This document shows positions 1 to 10,344 of a stretch of 64,000 bases of DNA, in pieces. The translations under genes and the position numbers were made by a program. Positions within the stretch are counted from its first letter, which is position 1. Each line of letters begins with the position of its first letter. Origin of the DNA: Tretioscincus oriximinensis (Eukaryota; Chordata; Lepidosauria; Squamata; Gymnophthalmidae); NCBI GenBank assembly GCA_022410635.1, contig JAJVDF010000001.1, positions 12,294,464 through 12,358,463 of the forward strand. Reading direction: 5' to 3'. Under the pieces are notes generated by a model that saw nothing but the letters and a program-made list of their open reading frames with translations, was not told the origin of the DNA and made no database searches.

Positions 1-1430
1 GAAAGAGTGATAGAAAAGTGCACAAGTAACTTGTGCATGTATGAGGTTCTCACACGTTGGGGGGGGTGCACAAGGGACGAACTCCAGAGTCTGAATTTCC
101 CCCTTCCCTTAGGCCCCATCTACTTTTTCCTAGGGGTGGCCATTTTGGACCACGTAGCTTCTGGCCATGCCCTCTGTTGATCACTTGAAAGCAATGTGAC
201 CAAAAACGGGGCGGAAGTCATGTGACCCAAAATGGCTGCTGGTCGGCAGTCACATGACTGAAAACGGGTGGGTGGAAATGTGGTCAGGAATCCCCCCTCC
301 CAGGTATAAGTATCTGAGGTGGGAAATATCCCATTACTAGGGAAATACATCACATAACATAGAACATAGAAAAGCTCAAGTACATCATTTGCCCTTTCTG
401 AAGTAATATTTCCACAGTGCAGAACAGTCACTGTATACAGAAGATAGAAATTATTCCCAGCAACCATTTCCTAAAGGGAAATGTGAAAAGCCTTAAGCTT
501 TTAAATCAGATGGTTCAGGAGGAAAAACTTTAAATCTCTTTTAAGGGTCTTCTGAAACAGGAAATCTACCATGTTACACTGTGGGCCTCCCTGACTTCTT
601 GCCTGGTATGCTAGAACAAACTGCATGGTAACATGTTTCTTCTGCATGAGACTAGAGCCATTATAGTCCAGAATGCTCTTAAGTGCTCCCTATTGTTTAT
701 CAGTGGACCTGGTTATCACAGCCCTGAAGCTTACATGCACTTTAAAAGTACGGTAAGTTCCAAAATTTGTAAAAGCTTCAAAGATAAGATTGCAGTATTT
801 TCCATTGCTCCTGATACACATTTTAAGGATCATCTTCAAAACTTCAATGCAGAAGCAGAACAGTTCTATCCTTGTGCACTGGACATTGGAATCGAGCCAT
901 AAGAAAACTGCAGGAAAGGGTGGGATTTGTCCATTTCAGCTATGACTGGTCAGGGAAGAGTCATCACATTGTTGATGGTATTAGGCAGGATAATATTGTT
1001 CTCACCCTCACATGAAAATGGCACTTCTTAAGTTTGGGTCCAGAACAGACGGGAGAAGATGAATTAAACCTCAAATCATCTTCTGCATGATCATGGAGAT
1101 ACAATTTTAGAACATTTAGCTTCTGAGATGAACAGAGTATTTCTGAAGTCATCTCCTACTCCTTTGAGACGAAATCAGGGCCAAACTTGCACTTTGAATG
1201 GGAAATAGTGCAAGTGACTAGCAAAAAAATCCACATTATTAATCTCTTCACTATTCCNCAATCATTGCCAAAGCATTTTTAAACTAATCTTCAGAAGACT
1301 GTTTTTAAGNAGTTCATTTCCTTCTTACTTTCTCCCTTGGGCAGAAGCTCTCTCTCGTCCTAGCCCAGAAACAAGAGTGCAAAGACTATATTCTAACCCT
1401 TCTATGTTCTGCTTGTCTGCCTGCTCCCAA
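1..1430. other. No recognisable gene or repeat
   Basis: I see no recognisable protein family, RNA gene or clear interspersed repeat here. Around 190-275 a short motif (GTGACC or CATGAC followed by AAAACGGG or AAAATGG) recurs about three times in direct orientation, which may be a decayed repeat. Open frames are short and unlike known proteins. Confidence 0.4.
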
Positions 1431-1439
1431 CTTGCCATG

Positions 1440-1610
1440 ACTGGGTTAAAACATTGTGCTTTAATTAAATTCAGTCCATGCAAAGTAGGTTTATGGGATG
1501 TTTAAGTATGATTTCAGGATGATTGGGGAATAGTGAAGCAATTAGCAGTGCAAAAGCTCNGATTCTGCTACTTACTTAGACTATTCCCCAATCAAGGTAT
1601 AAAAAGGGAC
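1440..1610. repeat. Interspersed repeat with GATTGGGGAATAG hairpin, copy 1
   Basis: Bases 1521-1533 (GATTGGGGAATAG) and 1581-1593 (CTATTCCCCAATC) form a perfect 13-bp inverted repeat with a 47-base spacer. Related hairpins with similar upstream sequence occur at about 55680-56060 and 62735-62940, so this is a dispersed family rather than a chance palindrome. I do not recognise the family. A non-autonomous DNA transposon end is my best guess, and no target duplication was established. Confidence 0.5.
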
Positions 1611-2880
1611 TTAAAGTTTGTTTGAAATAAAGCAGCCTCAAATGTTGGTTTATGAAGTCTGCCTGCCTAAACAAACCATAGCTGACAGAATATATGTCCA
1701 TGAACCTCTTTGCATTTTGTATAACAAGAGTTATACAATATATAACAATAATGAATCTGAATTATTAACACTGAAAGTGATACAGGGATTTAGCTTTGGA
1801 TTTCCCTCCTGTCTACTATAGACAGCAATTTTTTATCTGGGAAGAAGACAAAAGAAATCTTCTCAATATTCATCTGGTTTCGTAGTACAAAAGTAAGCAG
1901 TGTCCAGGACATAATGTCTTGCAAGTCAGCAGTCAGCCAGGGACCTCAGGTCCCATTTACAGCAACTTCTTTGCTAAGCTCAGCACTGTTTTATCTTTTC
2001 TAATTCCCCATCTGGCTTCCCTACCTGGCCTCACCTTTTCTTACAGAGATCTAATTGCTTCTCTTTACTTGATCGCTGAAGGAAGAGCAAAACACAGCCT
2101 CCAGCAATTATTCATTCTGCCTGAGCATTTGCACTTCGTCAAACATGAATGTCAACAAAAAAAACCCCTCTCTTTCAACTCCCATGAATTTTGTAACATC
2201 ACATACTCTCCCCCCATACAGCAACTCTTTTACTGCAACCAAAATAGGGCTCCCCCCCAGTTCACCAGTACAAATGCTTTTATGGGGTTTTCACATCTTC
2301 AGGAAATAATTAACAGAAACCATTCCCACCAACTGACAAGGGGTGATGTTTTCTGTATTTTGCAATACCCTGGTATTCCTGCTCCTAGACTAAGGTCAGG
2401 AAATGCAAAGGCTGTATTATAGCCTTTNTCTATTCTACATCCCTGACTGCCACCACCACCCCAATCCTTGCAATTAAGTAAAAACATAGAGGGCATAGTG
2501 CCAGGCATCTCAAACTCAGCTCAGGTTCCCCCCCATCTCCCTCAGTTTGTTCTTGTTTGATTTGTGCCACTTGGGTAAATGGATGCTGACACTTTCTTAC
2601 TTTTCCTAGCATTGCCTTTGATGTCCCTGCTGTCTGTGCACCAATGCAATTGGCAGTTCTGATAATCAGACCTTAGATCTGCCCTCATTTCACCAAANCC
2701 CCATTTCATTAGACATGCTGGACTGCATGTCCAACTTAGTCCTGTTGGTGACATGTATGCCAGAAGCATTCCCTGCATTAGATATACGAATTAATTGAGG
2801 GAAAACNTATCAATGGATACTAGAATTGTTGCAAAGCTACTTCCTTTGGTTTGAAGAAATAAGATAGGATGCCTCAATAG
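1611..2880. other. No recognisable gene
   Basis: A frame of 167 codons (1919-2422) lies here, but its translation has no domain I recognise and shows no splice or promoter context. Single unresolved N bases are scattered through the stretch. I see no repeat family I can name. Confidence 0.35.
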
Positions 2881-2884
2881 ATCA

Positions 2885-3430
2885 TTTGCAGGGACTTGTT
2901 AGAAGGTGAAGGTGTTTCCTTTTTCATCTGTTTGAGAACATCCATAAGCAATTGGCAGGGCACTGTCTGAGACAGAATGCCGAGATAGAAGGAGTCACTG
3001 TATCTTCATACAGCATTCAACAAAACCAGGGAGAACAGGTATATTGACGGTTACCAGATTGCACGCCTAGAAATCATCTTTTGCAGGGAGTCAAGAACAG
3101 GTAAAGGGTTTGCTTTTTTTTCTTCTGCCTGTGATGCTCAGAACAGTTGGTAAACCACTATGTGAGACTAAGCTGACCAGATGACCCCTTTTTTGGGGGG
3201 GGGGTCCAAAACCCATTTTTGGGGTGCCTCCTGTTTTTTTCTGAGNAAAAAATAAAAAACAAATAAATTCAAAAAAACTTTTTTTGAAAAAAAAAATCCT
3301 CAGAAAAAACTGGGAGGCACCTTAAAACCAGGTTTTTAACCTCTCCCCCCCCAAAAAAAAAGAAAATGGGTCATCTGGTCAACCTATGTTGAACTATATG
3401 AACTGTGGCTATCCAGTAAGGCTCCTGTTA
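2885..3430 (+). mobile_element. CR1 LINE 3' fragment, split by a DNA element
   Basis: Bases about 3060-3168 match the CR1 3' UTR seen in better copies of this window (for example 14900-15060): TTTGCAGGGAGTCAAGAACAG, a pyrimidine-rich stretch, then TATGTGAGAC. After the inverted-repeat element at 3169-3386 the CR1 continues with TGTTGAACTATATGAACTGTGGC and a CCAGTAAGGCTCC end. The left portion (2885-2990) is a more decayed CR1 tail. It has no coding capacity. Confidence 0.6.
3169..3386. mobile_element. Short hAT-like inverted-repeat element (MITE), copy 1
   Basis: The element starts TAAGCTGACCAGATGACCCC and ends GGGTCATCTGGTCAACCTA, so its ends are an inverted repeat of about 19 bp. Much of the interior is also self-complementary (GGTGCCTCC against GGGAGGCACC, and G-runs against C-runs), making it a 218-bp foldback without coding capacity. 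A relative lies at 58702-58878. It sits inside a CR1 tail. The flanks TGTGAGAC and TGTTGAAC do not form a clean 8-bp duplication, and relative to other CR1 copies about four bases (AGAA) are missing, so this insertion site is imperfect. Confidence 0.65.
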
Positions 3431-3656
3431 TAGACATGTGTGATGACCATTGTTGAGAGCTCCTGGAAGTCAGATATCGGGCAGGCAGCATGGAAATCTG
3501 GGGCAGCCCCAGGTTATCTCATGCAACAAAAGGTGCCATCACTCTGGGCACTGTTGCCTAGAAGTAAATGCCGGTAGGGGTTTATTTTGAGAATTTGAAA
3601 AAACCTGGTGAAAGGTACCTGGACTTTAAGAGAACCACTGCAGGTTATTAAAGTGA

Positions 3657-3786
3657 TTCTTGGCATCTGAAGAAGTAGACATGTCTATGGAAGCTTATGC
3701 CACCCACTTTTCTCCTGTTAGTCTCTAAGTGCTACTGGCCCCTTTGCTGGACTTTCTACTGGACTAACATGGCTATTTCTCTCAAA
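3657..3786 (+). repeat. Interspersed repeat containing GGAAGCTTATGCC
   Basis: The stretch runs GGCATCTGAAGAAGTAGAC, then GGAAGCTTATGCC, GTTAGTCTCTAAGTGCT, CTTTGCTGGA and GGACTAACATGGCTATTT. I recognise this as a repeat common in amniote, especially reptile, genomes, but I cannot name the family with certainty. A rearranged foldback copy lies at 26923-27094. Confidence 0.6.
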
Positions 3787-4077
3787 TTGACTATCTTGGT
3801 GATTAGTGAGCTAGAGGCAGGTAAAGGAATATACTTACCTGGGCCTTAAGGGCTACTGCCATAGATACTGTAGCACAAGGAAAATGTTTCAGTTATCTGT
3901 TTACAGCACTTTGGGCAGAAGTGGGAAAGGACTTCTTAATAGTTGCTGGGAAGAGATATGAACCCTTGCCCACAGTGAAGTAGCAACTATATCTATGAAC
4001 CCAGTGGAAAGAGCTGTTGTGGATACAAGGTAGTAAGATACATATTGAGCACATTACAAGATTAAACATATTAAGAA

Positions 4078-4272
4078 GAACTGAGGTTTTATAACCCACT
4101 TTTCTCACCAGAAGGGACTCAAAGTAGCTTAATAGGCTATTTTTTCACCCAAAGCCTTGCATTCTATTTTCCCTACCATGTTGTGTCAGTACCCATTTAT
4201 CTAATTGCAAGTCCTTTCAAACAGCTGGGTTGGCTGGAGCTGAGGCTGGTAGAAGGCACTCATCCTCTCCAT
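4078..4272 (-). mobile_element. tRNA-derived SINE (Sauria-SINE-like), 5'-truncated
   Basis: Read on the minus strand it carries the shared SINE body: GCTCCAGCCAACCCAGCTG near 4230, then GAATGCAAGGC, then GACTCCCTTCTGGTGAGAAAAG and a GGGTTATAAAAC tail near 4090. The same order is seen in copies at 12010, 40181, 46294 and 59535. The tRNA-like head is missing or too decayed to see. SINEs of this kind are transcribed by RNA polymerase III and mobilised by a LINE. Confidence 0.65.
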
Positions 4273-4274
4273 GG

Positions 4275-5625
4275 CCAATTCATGGTCTGCAAATGTCGCT
4301 CTCTCTGTTGAAAGCAGAGAAAGATTGAAGCTTTTGCAAACTGGGCTTATGCAAACTGTTTTCCAATCTTTATTCCAATGTAGCTATAATAAAGTTCTTT
4401 TTTTTATTAAAACTTACCTGGTGTCAGCTGACATTATTATTACACATATACAAGGAATGCTCAGGATAACGTCACCCTCTTATAAAAGTGACCTAAGTGT
4501 TCTAAAACATAAGGAAATATGGGGCTTGTGCACAGTTGTGCCAGAGACAAGGAACCTGGCAGTCAAATATGGACAGGTGTATACAAATACAAACCCACAT
4601 ATCCAAGCCAGAGATAATGGCTGAGTGAGAGTGGGGAACACAGGATAGTGATAGAGAGGGTCTTCGAGCCCAGTAACAGCAATTAAGTAAACAAATAAAC
4701 CTCTCCCAACAATCATCACATACAAATTGGTGACAGCAGGTGGGATAAAAGGAAGAATCTACCCTATCCATCCCCACAATATGTTTGTGGAAAAGACACT
4801 GCAGTAGCATGTGGATGGTAGGTCCTTATTCTGAGATAAGCAGGTACCATCAGGATAAAAATACCGTATCATTATCAACTTTTTTCCGGGATAAAAAGTA
4901 CAAATTCCTTTCCTCTGCCTTTTCCCTCCCACGCCCCTTTCTTTGTGCATCCTGTCTGCTGAGCTTGCTGTGTTAACAGTAGTGCTTTGGTGCATCTGTG
5001 TGCACACGCTCGGAAGAAAATAATTGCCTGAAAAGTGAGAAAGGTTGTTAACTAAATAAATTGCAAGCTCAGAGCTCTTCTAAGGCACACATAAAAAGGA
5101 AGAGGAGCAAACATCGTGTAAGTACATAGACAGACTCACAAAGAACAACTGGGATACAATGTGCCAGGAAATGCTACTCTATTCTTGCCTGATCAACCCA
5201 TGAACTCTCCTGNCTGCTCCGGCCCAGACCCCGAGTTGGACAATGCACATAAACGTAAATCTAGAGTTCCTGCTGGGAAAATAGTAGAGAGGGTATGTGG
5301 ATGGGGAGGCAGCTTTAGAGAGATAAACCCCTTCCCGCCTGCAAATTCTCTCCTGCAAATTATACCCACTCAGCTCAGCTTTTACAAAGAAAAAGTGCCC
5401 TGGAGTTTCAAGACATACAGTGGCTATNGAGCACCATAAGTTCAGGTGCTGCTGAAGGAGTTGAATTGAACCTGCTATGCATTCTGTTACAGAAGGCAGT
5501 GCATTTATGAGAACAAGAGAGGGGGGAATACTTGAGCCACAAACTATCATGTAGATAGCTTGTTGAGACATAGAGCAGAGGAGAAATGGTAGCAATGATC
5601 GTGATAGGAAAATATTTGGCCTATA
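4275..5625. other. No recognisable gene
   Basis: Only short unrelated open frames on both strands. I see no recognisable domain, splice pattern, repeat family or RNA gene between the antisense SINE and the L2 fragment. Confidence 0.4.
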
Positions 5626-5629
5626 TAAA

Positions 5630-5818
5630 CACTTTTGGTATCCATGCTCTGGTAACTTCCAGGTTGGACTATTTTAATGCACTGTATATAGGACTGCCCT
5701 TGAAAACAGTATGGAAGCTGCAGCTGGAGCAGAATGCAGCAGCTAGATTGCTGTCTAGTTCGAACGACCAGACACACATCACGCCAGTCCTGAAAGAGCT
5801 GCACTGGCTGCGAATTTG
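5630..5818 (+). mobile_element. L2-type LINE, C-terminal ORF fragment (5' part of a split copy)
   Basis: The frame ending at 5819 encodes [19 protein letters not shown], then [11 protein letters not shown] and [12 protein letters not shown], the conserved C-terminal block of L2-clade reverse transcriptase proteins. The coding match stops abruptly near 5818 at CTGCGAATTTG. L2 sequence resumes at 8561 with CAATTTGCTAC and GCCCAATTCAAGG. The intervening DNA is a CR1 insertion, so this L2 copy predates that CR1. Active-site regions of the L2 protein are absent. Confidence 0.85.
5813..5818 (+). repeat. Possible target-site duplication of the CR1 insertion
   Basis: AATTTG occurs here and again at 8562-8567, directly flanking the CR1 copy inside the L2 fragment. 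Many CR1 elements make no or very short duplications, so this may be partly chance. Confidence 0.4.
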
Positions 5819-5856
5819 AGTCAACTTTCAACTTTCACAAAGGAAATTTTCCCAAA

Positions 5857-6096
5857 ATGAGGAAGATGGTAGAAAGAAAATTAAAAGGGAAAATGGGAAA
5901 GGTCCAGTCCCTTCAAAAAGTGTGGAAATTGTTTGCAAATACAATATTGAAAGCTCAAATAAAATGCATTCCCAAGAGAAGAAAGGGTTCTGCCAAGTCC
6001 AAGAAGACTTATCCTAGTGAGGAGAACAGAAGGGAGAACAAACTGTGTCAAACCAAATGCAAGGTGGTAGTCAGGGATGCGAAGAAAAACTTTTAG
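5857..6096 (+). pseudogene. CR1 ORF2 remnant, region upstream of reverse transcriptase
   Basis: This 79-codon frame is lysine- and arginine-rich and contains a CIPKRRKGS block, characteristic of the linker between endonuclease and reverse transcriptase in CR1 ORF2. It stops at 6096. The following bases continue the homology in the same element (EHIAENIKRNN-like, then FFKYIRNKNP), so the break is a point lesion and not the end of the original gene. No endonuclease domain is present upstream, so the copy is 5'-truncated. Confidence 0.75.
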
Positions 6097-6126
6097 GAGC
6101 ACATTGCAGAGAATATTAAAAGAAAT

Positions 6127-6650
6127 AATAAGGACTTTTTCAAATACATCAGAAATAAGAATCCTACCAGGAAAGCAGTCGGATCACTAGATAGCAATGG
6201 ACAAAAGGGCATAATCAAGGACATGGAGATTGCAGAGAGGTTAAATGATTTTTTGCTTCAATTTTCACTGAAGAAGACAGAGGGAATTTACCCGCAACAG
6301 ATTTAGTCTTCCCAGGAAGAACACCAGAGGAATTAAACTAGATAGAGATAACAAGGGAGGAGGTCCTTGATAGCCTTAATAAGCTGAACATTAATAAATC
6401 CTCAGGGCCAGATAGCATTCCTCAAATGTGAAATTGTTTAACTTCTAACCAAAATATTTAATCTTTACTTAAGATCAGGCATAGTGCCAGTAGATTGGAG
6501 GGTAGATAACGTAATACCAATCTTCAAAAAAGGATCCCGGGGTGATTCCAGAAATTATAGACCTGTCAGTTTAACATCAGTTCCAGGTAAAGTGTTGGAA
6601 ACCATAATTAAGGACAAAATTATTAAACACTTGGAGAAGTACGCATTGCT
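6127..6650 (+). repeat. First copy of a 524-base exact tandem duplication inside CR1
   Basis: The unit starts AATAAGGACTTTTTC and ends GTACGCATTGCT. By eye it is identical over its whole length to 6652-7175, sharing the same internal stop after LKKTEGIYPQQI and the same run of reading-frame breaks. A single N (6651) sits exactly at the junction. Intact CR1 elements do not carry this segment twice. Identity in an otherwise decayed element points to an unmerged contig overlap or a very recent tandem duplication. Confidence 0.9.
6484..6650 (+). pseudogene. CR1 reverse transcriptase N-terminal block, first copy
   Basis: Frame beginning with a VDWRVDNVIPIFKKGSRGD-type sequence followed by NYRPVSLTSVPGKVLE, the conserved start of the CR1 reverse transcriptase domain. 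In this copy the frame runs through the N at 6651 into the repeated unit and is therefore chimeric after that point. It duplicates the block at 7009-7175. Confidence 0.8.
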
Positions 6651-6651
6651 N

Positions 6652-7175
6652 AATAAGGACTTTTTCAAATACATCAGAAATAAGAATCCTACCAGGAAAG
6701 CAGTCGGATCACTAGATAGCAATGGACAAAAGGGCATAATCAAGGACATGGAGATTGCAGAGAGGTTAAATGATTTTTTGCTTCAATTTTCACTGAAGAA
6801 GACAGAGGGAATTTACCCGCAACAGATTTAGTCTTCCCAGGAAGAACACCAGAGGAATTAAACTAGATAGAGATAACAAGGGAGGAGGTCCTTGATAGCC
6901 TTAATAAGCTGAACATTAATAAATCCTCAGGGCCAGATAGCATTCCTCAAATGTGAAATTGTTTAACTTCTAACCAAAATATTTAATCTTTACTTAAGAT
7001 CAGGCATAGTGCCAGTAGATTGGAGGGTAGATAACGTAATACCAATCTTCAAAAAAGGATCCCGGGGTGATTCCAGAAATTATAGACCTGTCAGTTTAAC
7101 ATCAGTTCCAGGTAAAGTGTTGGAAACCATAATTAAGGACAAAATTATTAAACACTTGGAGAAGTACGCATTGCT
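6652..7175 (+). repeat. Second copy of the 524-base duplication
   Basis: Same start and end as the unit at 6127-6650. Beyond it the normal CR1 reverse transcriptase sequence continues (GAAAGAAATTCAGCATGGC), so this copy is joined to the correct downstream sequence, while the first is joined to the correct upstream sequence. Confidence 0.9.
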
Positions 7176-7326
7176 GAAAGAAATTCAGCATGGCTTCTGC
7201 AAAGGTAAATCATGCCTTACTAACTTGCTAGAATTCTTTGAGAATATTAATATACATGTACATATAGGGGATCCAGTTGATATTGTCTATCTAGATTTTC
7301 AGAAGGTTTTCAGAAGTCCCTCATAA
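7009..7326 (+). pseudogene. CR1 reverse transcriptase palm region, broken
   Basis: The 105-codon frame carries NYRPVSLTSVPGKVLE, then EIQHGFCKGKSCLTNLLEF and VDIVYLDFQKVF. The VYLDF block holds the first catalytic aspartate of the palm. Directly after it the usual FD of this motif is lost and the frame shifts to a stop near 7324. The homology resumes in another frame (VPHKRLLKKL-like at about 7317-7345). The protein is not functional. Confidence 0.85.
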
Positions 7327-7424
7327 AAGACTCCTAAAAAAGCTCCAAACTCATGGTATAAGAGGACAGACTTTGTCCTGGATTGAAAACTGTCTAAAAG
7401 ATAGAAAACAGAGGGTAGTATTAA

Positions 7425-7637
7425 ATGGACAGTTCTCTGAATAGAAAGGTAAGAAGTGAGGTACCACAGTGGTCTGTACTGGGACCTTTGCTTTTCAATA
7501 TATTTATAAATGATCTAGATGCCGAGGTAAATAGTGAAGTAGCCAAGTTTGCTGACGACACTAAACTGTTCAGGGTAGTGAAAACTGAAAATGATTGTAA
7601 GGCACTCTGGAGTGATCTATTGAAATTGGGTGAATGA
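7425..7637 (+). pseudogene. CR1 reverse transcriptase catalytic core with FADD box
   Basis: The 70-codon frame contains the block GPLLFNIFINDL and the catalytic box FADD at codons 42-45 (7548-7559), followed by TKLFRVV. This corresponds to the YADD-type active site with two metal-binding aspartates. The frame is bounded by an upstream stop near 7440 in the neighbouring frame and a stop at 7635-7637. Continuity with 7653-8357 needs a frame change. Confidence 0.85.
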
Positions 7638-7652
7638 GCATCAAAGTGGCAA

Positions 7653-8357
7653 ATGCACTTCAATTTAAGCAAGTGCAAAGTCACGCACATTGGGGCAAAG
7701 AACCCCAACAACTCCTACTACCTGATGGTAACCATTTTTTCTGTAACCAAGCAAGAAAAGGATCTTGGGGTGTTGGTGGACAATTCAATGAAAATGTCAA
7801 TTCAGTGTGCAGCAGCAGCTAAAAAGGCAAATTCCATGTTGGGGATAATTAGGAAAGGAATCGAAAACAAGTCAGCAAATGTTGTTTTGCCTCTTTATAA
7901 ATCTGTGGTGAGGCCACATTTGGAATACTGTGTTCAACTCTGGTCACCACATCTCAAGAGGGATATTGTGGAACTGGAGAAGGTGCAGAAAAGGGCAACA
8001 AAAATGATCAAGGGTCTAGAGCACCTCCCTTATGAAGTCAGGATGCAATGTCTGGGCCTCTTCAGCCTTGAAAGGAGACGTTTGAGAGGTGATCTAANTG
8101 AAGAAGTGTACAAAATCATGCATGGGATGAACAGGGTGAATAGAGAAAAAATGTTTTCTCTATCACACAACACAAGGACCAGACTGCACTCCTTAGAACT
8201 AATGTGTAGAAAAGTGAGGACAAGTGAGAACAGACCCCAGCAGGTCATCGGCCTGTGGAATTTACTTCCGGAAGACGTAGTGGTAGCTAACAGCTTGGAC
8301 AGTTTCAAGACAGGACTAGACAGGTTTATGGACACCAAGGGTATAAATGGGTATTAG
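7653..8357 (+). pseudogene. CR1 ORF2 C-terminal part (thumb and C-terminal domain)
   Basis: This is the longest open frame in the window (234 codons). It carries LSKCKVTHIGAKN, EKDLGVLVDNSMKMS, RPHLEYCVQLWSP, LEKVQKRATKMIKGL and, near the end, WNLLPEDVVVANSLDSFKTG, which is the conserved CR1 C-terminus. The stop at 8355-8357 is probably the natural ORF2 stop, since the CR1 3' UTR follows. One N (8098) obscures one codon. The true ORF2 starts far upstream, so the methionine at 7653 is not a real start. Confidence 0.85.
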
Positions 8358-8560
8358 GATGGATATCTGGATATTGCCTCTGGGATGGAGCAACAGGCAG
8401 GACTCCTGAAGTACCATTTGCAGGGAGTCATGAACAGGTGCATATTTTGCTTTCCTCTGTTCAGACTGCCTAGGTGCATCTGGTGGGCCTCTGTGTGAGT
8501 CAGAATGCTGGACTAGATAGGCTGTGGCCTGATCCAGTATGGCTCTTATGTTCTTGTGTT

Positions 8561-8914
8561 CAATTTGCTACTTGAGCCCAATTCAAGGTATTAACCCTCA
8601 CCTATAAAACCTTACATAACTTGGGCCCCAAATATCTAAAAGAATGCCTTCTCTCACATAAGCCTGCCGGTGCCTTAAGATTTGCAGGGGAGGCCCTCTG
8701 TAGGGCCTCTCTGTAGCAGCCCCCTTGAGGTGCGTCAATCAGCATCTCTGTGTACATTCAGAAAACATTTGAATACAAACCTCTTTGGCCTGGCCTTTGA
8801 CTGAGAAAACTGCTGCCCCTTCTCTATTTTTAGATGTGGCTGTTTTTAACATGTTAATTGTGTTTTTATTGTTAACTGCCTTGAGAACTTTGGGTATAGT
8901 GCGGTATAGAAATG

Positions 8915-8945
<31 letters not shown>

Positions 8946-8948
8946 ATA
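8561..8948 (+). mobile_element. L2-type LINE 3' end (3' part of the split copy) with (AAAT)n tail
   Basis: The sequence resumes L2 homology with GCCCAATTCAAGGTATTAAC, ACCTATAAAACCTTACA, then the 3' UTR (TGCCTTGAGAACTTTGGGTAT) and an AAAT microsatellite tail at about 8918-8948. The tail motif is shared with L2 ends at 16125-16254 and 45840-45890. It pairs with 5630-5818. Confidence 0.85.
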
Positions 8949-9099
8949 CATATTCTTATTATTGAATCCATTCTCTTTAAGAATAAACCAAAAGACACAA
9001 TTCTAGTATTAAGAGCCCTCCTCAGTTTCTTTGTTTTGTCAGCGTCTCAGAAGGTGGAAACTATAAATTATTTTGTTCTTAAATACCCAAGTCATGGCC

Positions 9100-9490
9100 A
9101 GCTCCTAGCAGACTGCATAGGCATCTCTATGCAGTTTTCTTGGTAGAGACACAAAAGTTTTTCAATTATCTACTTCTGATAGACTGGTGATTGAATTTAC
9201 CATCTTCTGTTTTCCAGACAGTTTGTTTTGCCTCTGACCTACAGACATTTCCAGACTCCACTAGATTTTCTCTGGTGCTTTCATGGCAGAGATATAGAGA
9301 TGGGTATACCATTGCCTGCTTCTGGGAAGAAAGTGAGGATTGAACTGGGACCCCTTTGCTTTTCCACTGTGTTTTTCTAAAACTCCATGGGTCTTTCTAT
9401 ATTTTTATTGGCTGAGATTCAGAACTGGTTTTTCATTGNATACTTCTGGGGAAAGAATGGGAATCAAATTAGCAACCTTCTNTTCTCCAA
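9100..9490 (-). mobile_element. Repeat body linked to a 5S-like SINE, two or three decayed copies
   Basis: The motif CTATGCAGTTTTCTTGGTAGAGACACAAAAG occurs near 9131-9161, with similar stretches near 9250-9370 (TGGTGCTTTCATGGCAGAGATA and GAGGATTGAACTGGGACCC) and 9385-9480. The same body recurs at 30690, 38610, 59115 and 63600. At 38733 it is next to sequence resembling 5S rRNA, which is why I place it with a 5S-derived SINE. Orientation is inferred from that copy. Confidence 0.4.
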
Positions 9491-10340
9491 GCACTGAACT
9501 ACAATTCATAAAATATTAGACCAAGTCTATCAGCCACTCAATGTGNCAAACTGCACATCAATTTCCTCTGGAAGCAATCACTTCTATCTCAAGAAAGAAA
9601 CAGAAAAGCAGAGTAGCACCCACAAAGAGCAGCAAAATGATATCAATATCAAAGTGCTGTGAAAAGGCAGAAACTGTACANAATCTACTACACCATTCAG
9701 CCCTGAGGGATTTCTGGGGGTTGTCTGAGGTCATGATTTTGTTTGATTTCCCTTTCACTCTAGACTGAACTCTTGTGACCATGTTTTAGACCTTTGATTC
9801 CCACACAACTGGACAGTAGCCACATTAAGAGGGCAACTTAGAGCACAGTCAAGACTCTGGTACTGATTTTCACATTAACCAAGTCGAAGGTTATTTTTTC
9901 TTGGTCTTTATCTTGGTAGCCATAGAGTGNTAACTTTTGAGCAGCCTCTTTTCTTCTCGGGCATGAATAGATAATTTATAAGGATTAGGTGACTGTGTCC
10001 CATCATGGTATAAAGTTTATTTTCCCTTTTGCTCTTGTTTCAATTTGGAATTGGTTAATGTGAACATAATCCATTATGTTCATAGGGAAGGATTTCCAGT
10101 GGGTTTCCCAGAATTTCATCTTGATATGTCTCATCTGCTGTCAAAAATCTTATCATGAACCCTACATCTCTTCCTTTTAGAAGGCATACTTTCTGCTTTC
10201 ACTCTCTGATGAGCCAATTTCCTGCCACAATTTCTGTTCCATTCCTTTTACAAGATCAATGGTTTCCACATGATCACAATTGTTATCATGTTATCTGCAT
10301 TATCTGGGTTAGCACGTATTCACTTTCCTATGCCAAAATA
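9491..10340. other. No recognisable gene
   Basis: Short open frames on both strands with no recognisable domain and scattered single Ns. I see no repeat I can name until the antisense CR1 tails begin. Confidence 0.4.
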
Positions 10341-10344
10341 ACAT

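Larger units (their letters stand above)
5819..8560 (+). mobile_element. CR1 LINE, 5'-truncated, nested in L2
   Basis: CR1 is a non-LTR retrotransposon that copies itself by target-primed reverse transcription. This copy begins within the region between the endonuclease and reverse transcriptase domains and runs to the CR1 3' end, finishing GGCTCTTATGTTCTTGTG. Visible in order are a basic linker (5857-6096), finger and palm blocks including NYRPVSLTSVPGK, the VYLDF block, the FADD box (7548-7559), the LGVLVD and RPHLEYCVQLW blocks, and the C-terminal WNLLPEDVVVA block. Frameshifts and stops near 6097, 6303, 7323, 7440 and 7636 mean it cannot encode a working protein. It contains a 524-base duplication (6127-6650 and 6652-7175). 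Confidence 0.9.

Noticed and set aside
1919..2422. 167-codon open frame
   Set aside because: No recognisable domain or exon context was seen. A frame of this length can occur by chance in 64 kb of six-frame translation.
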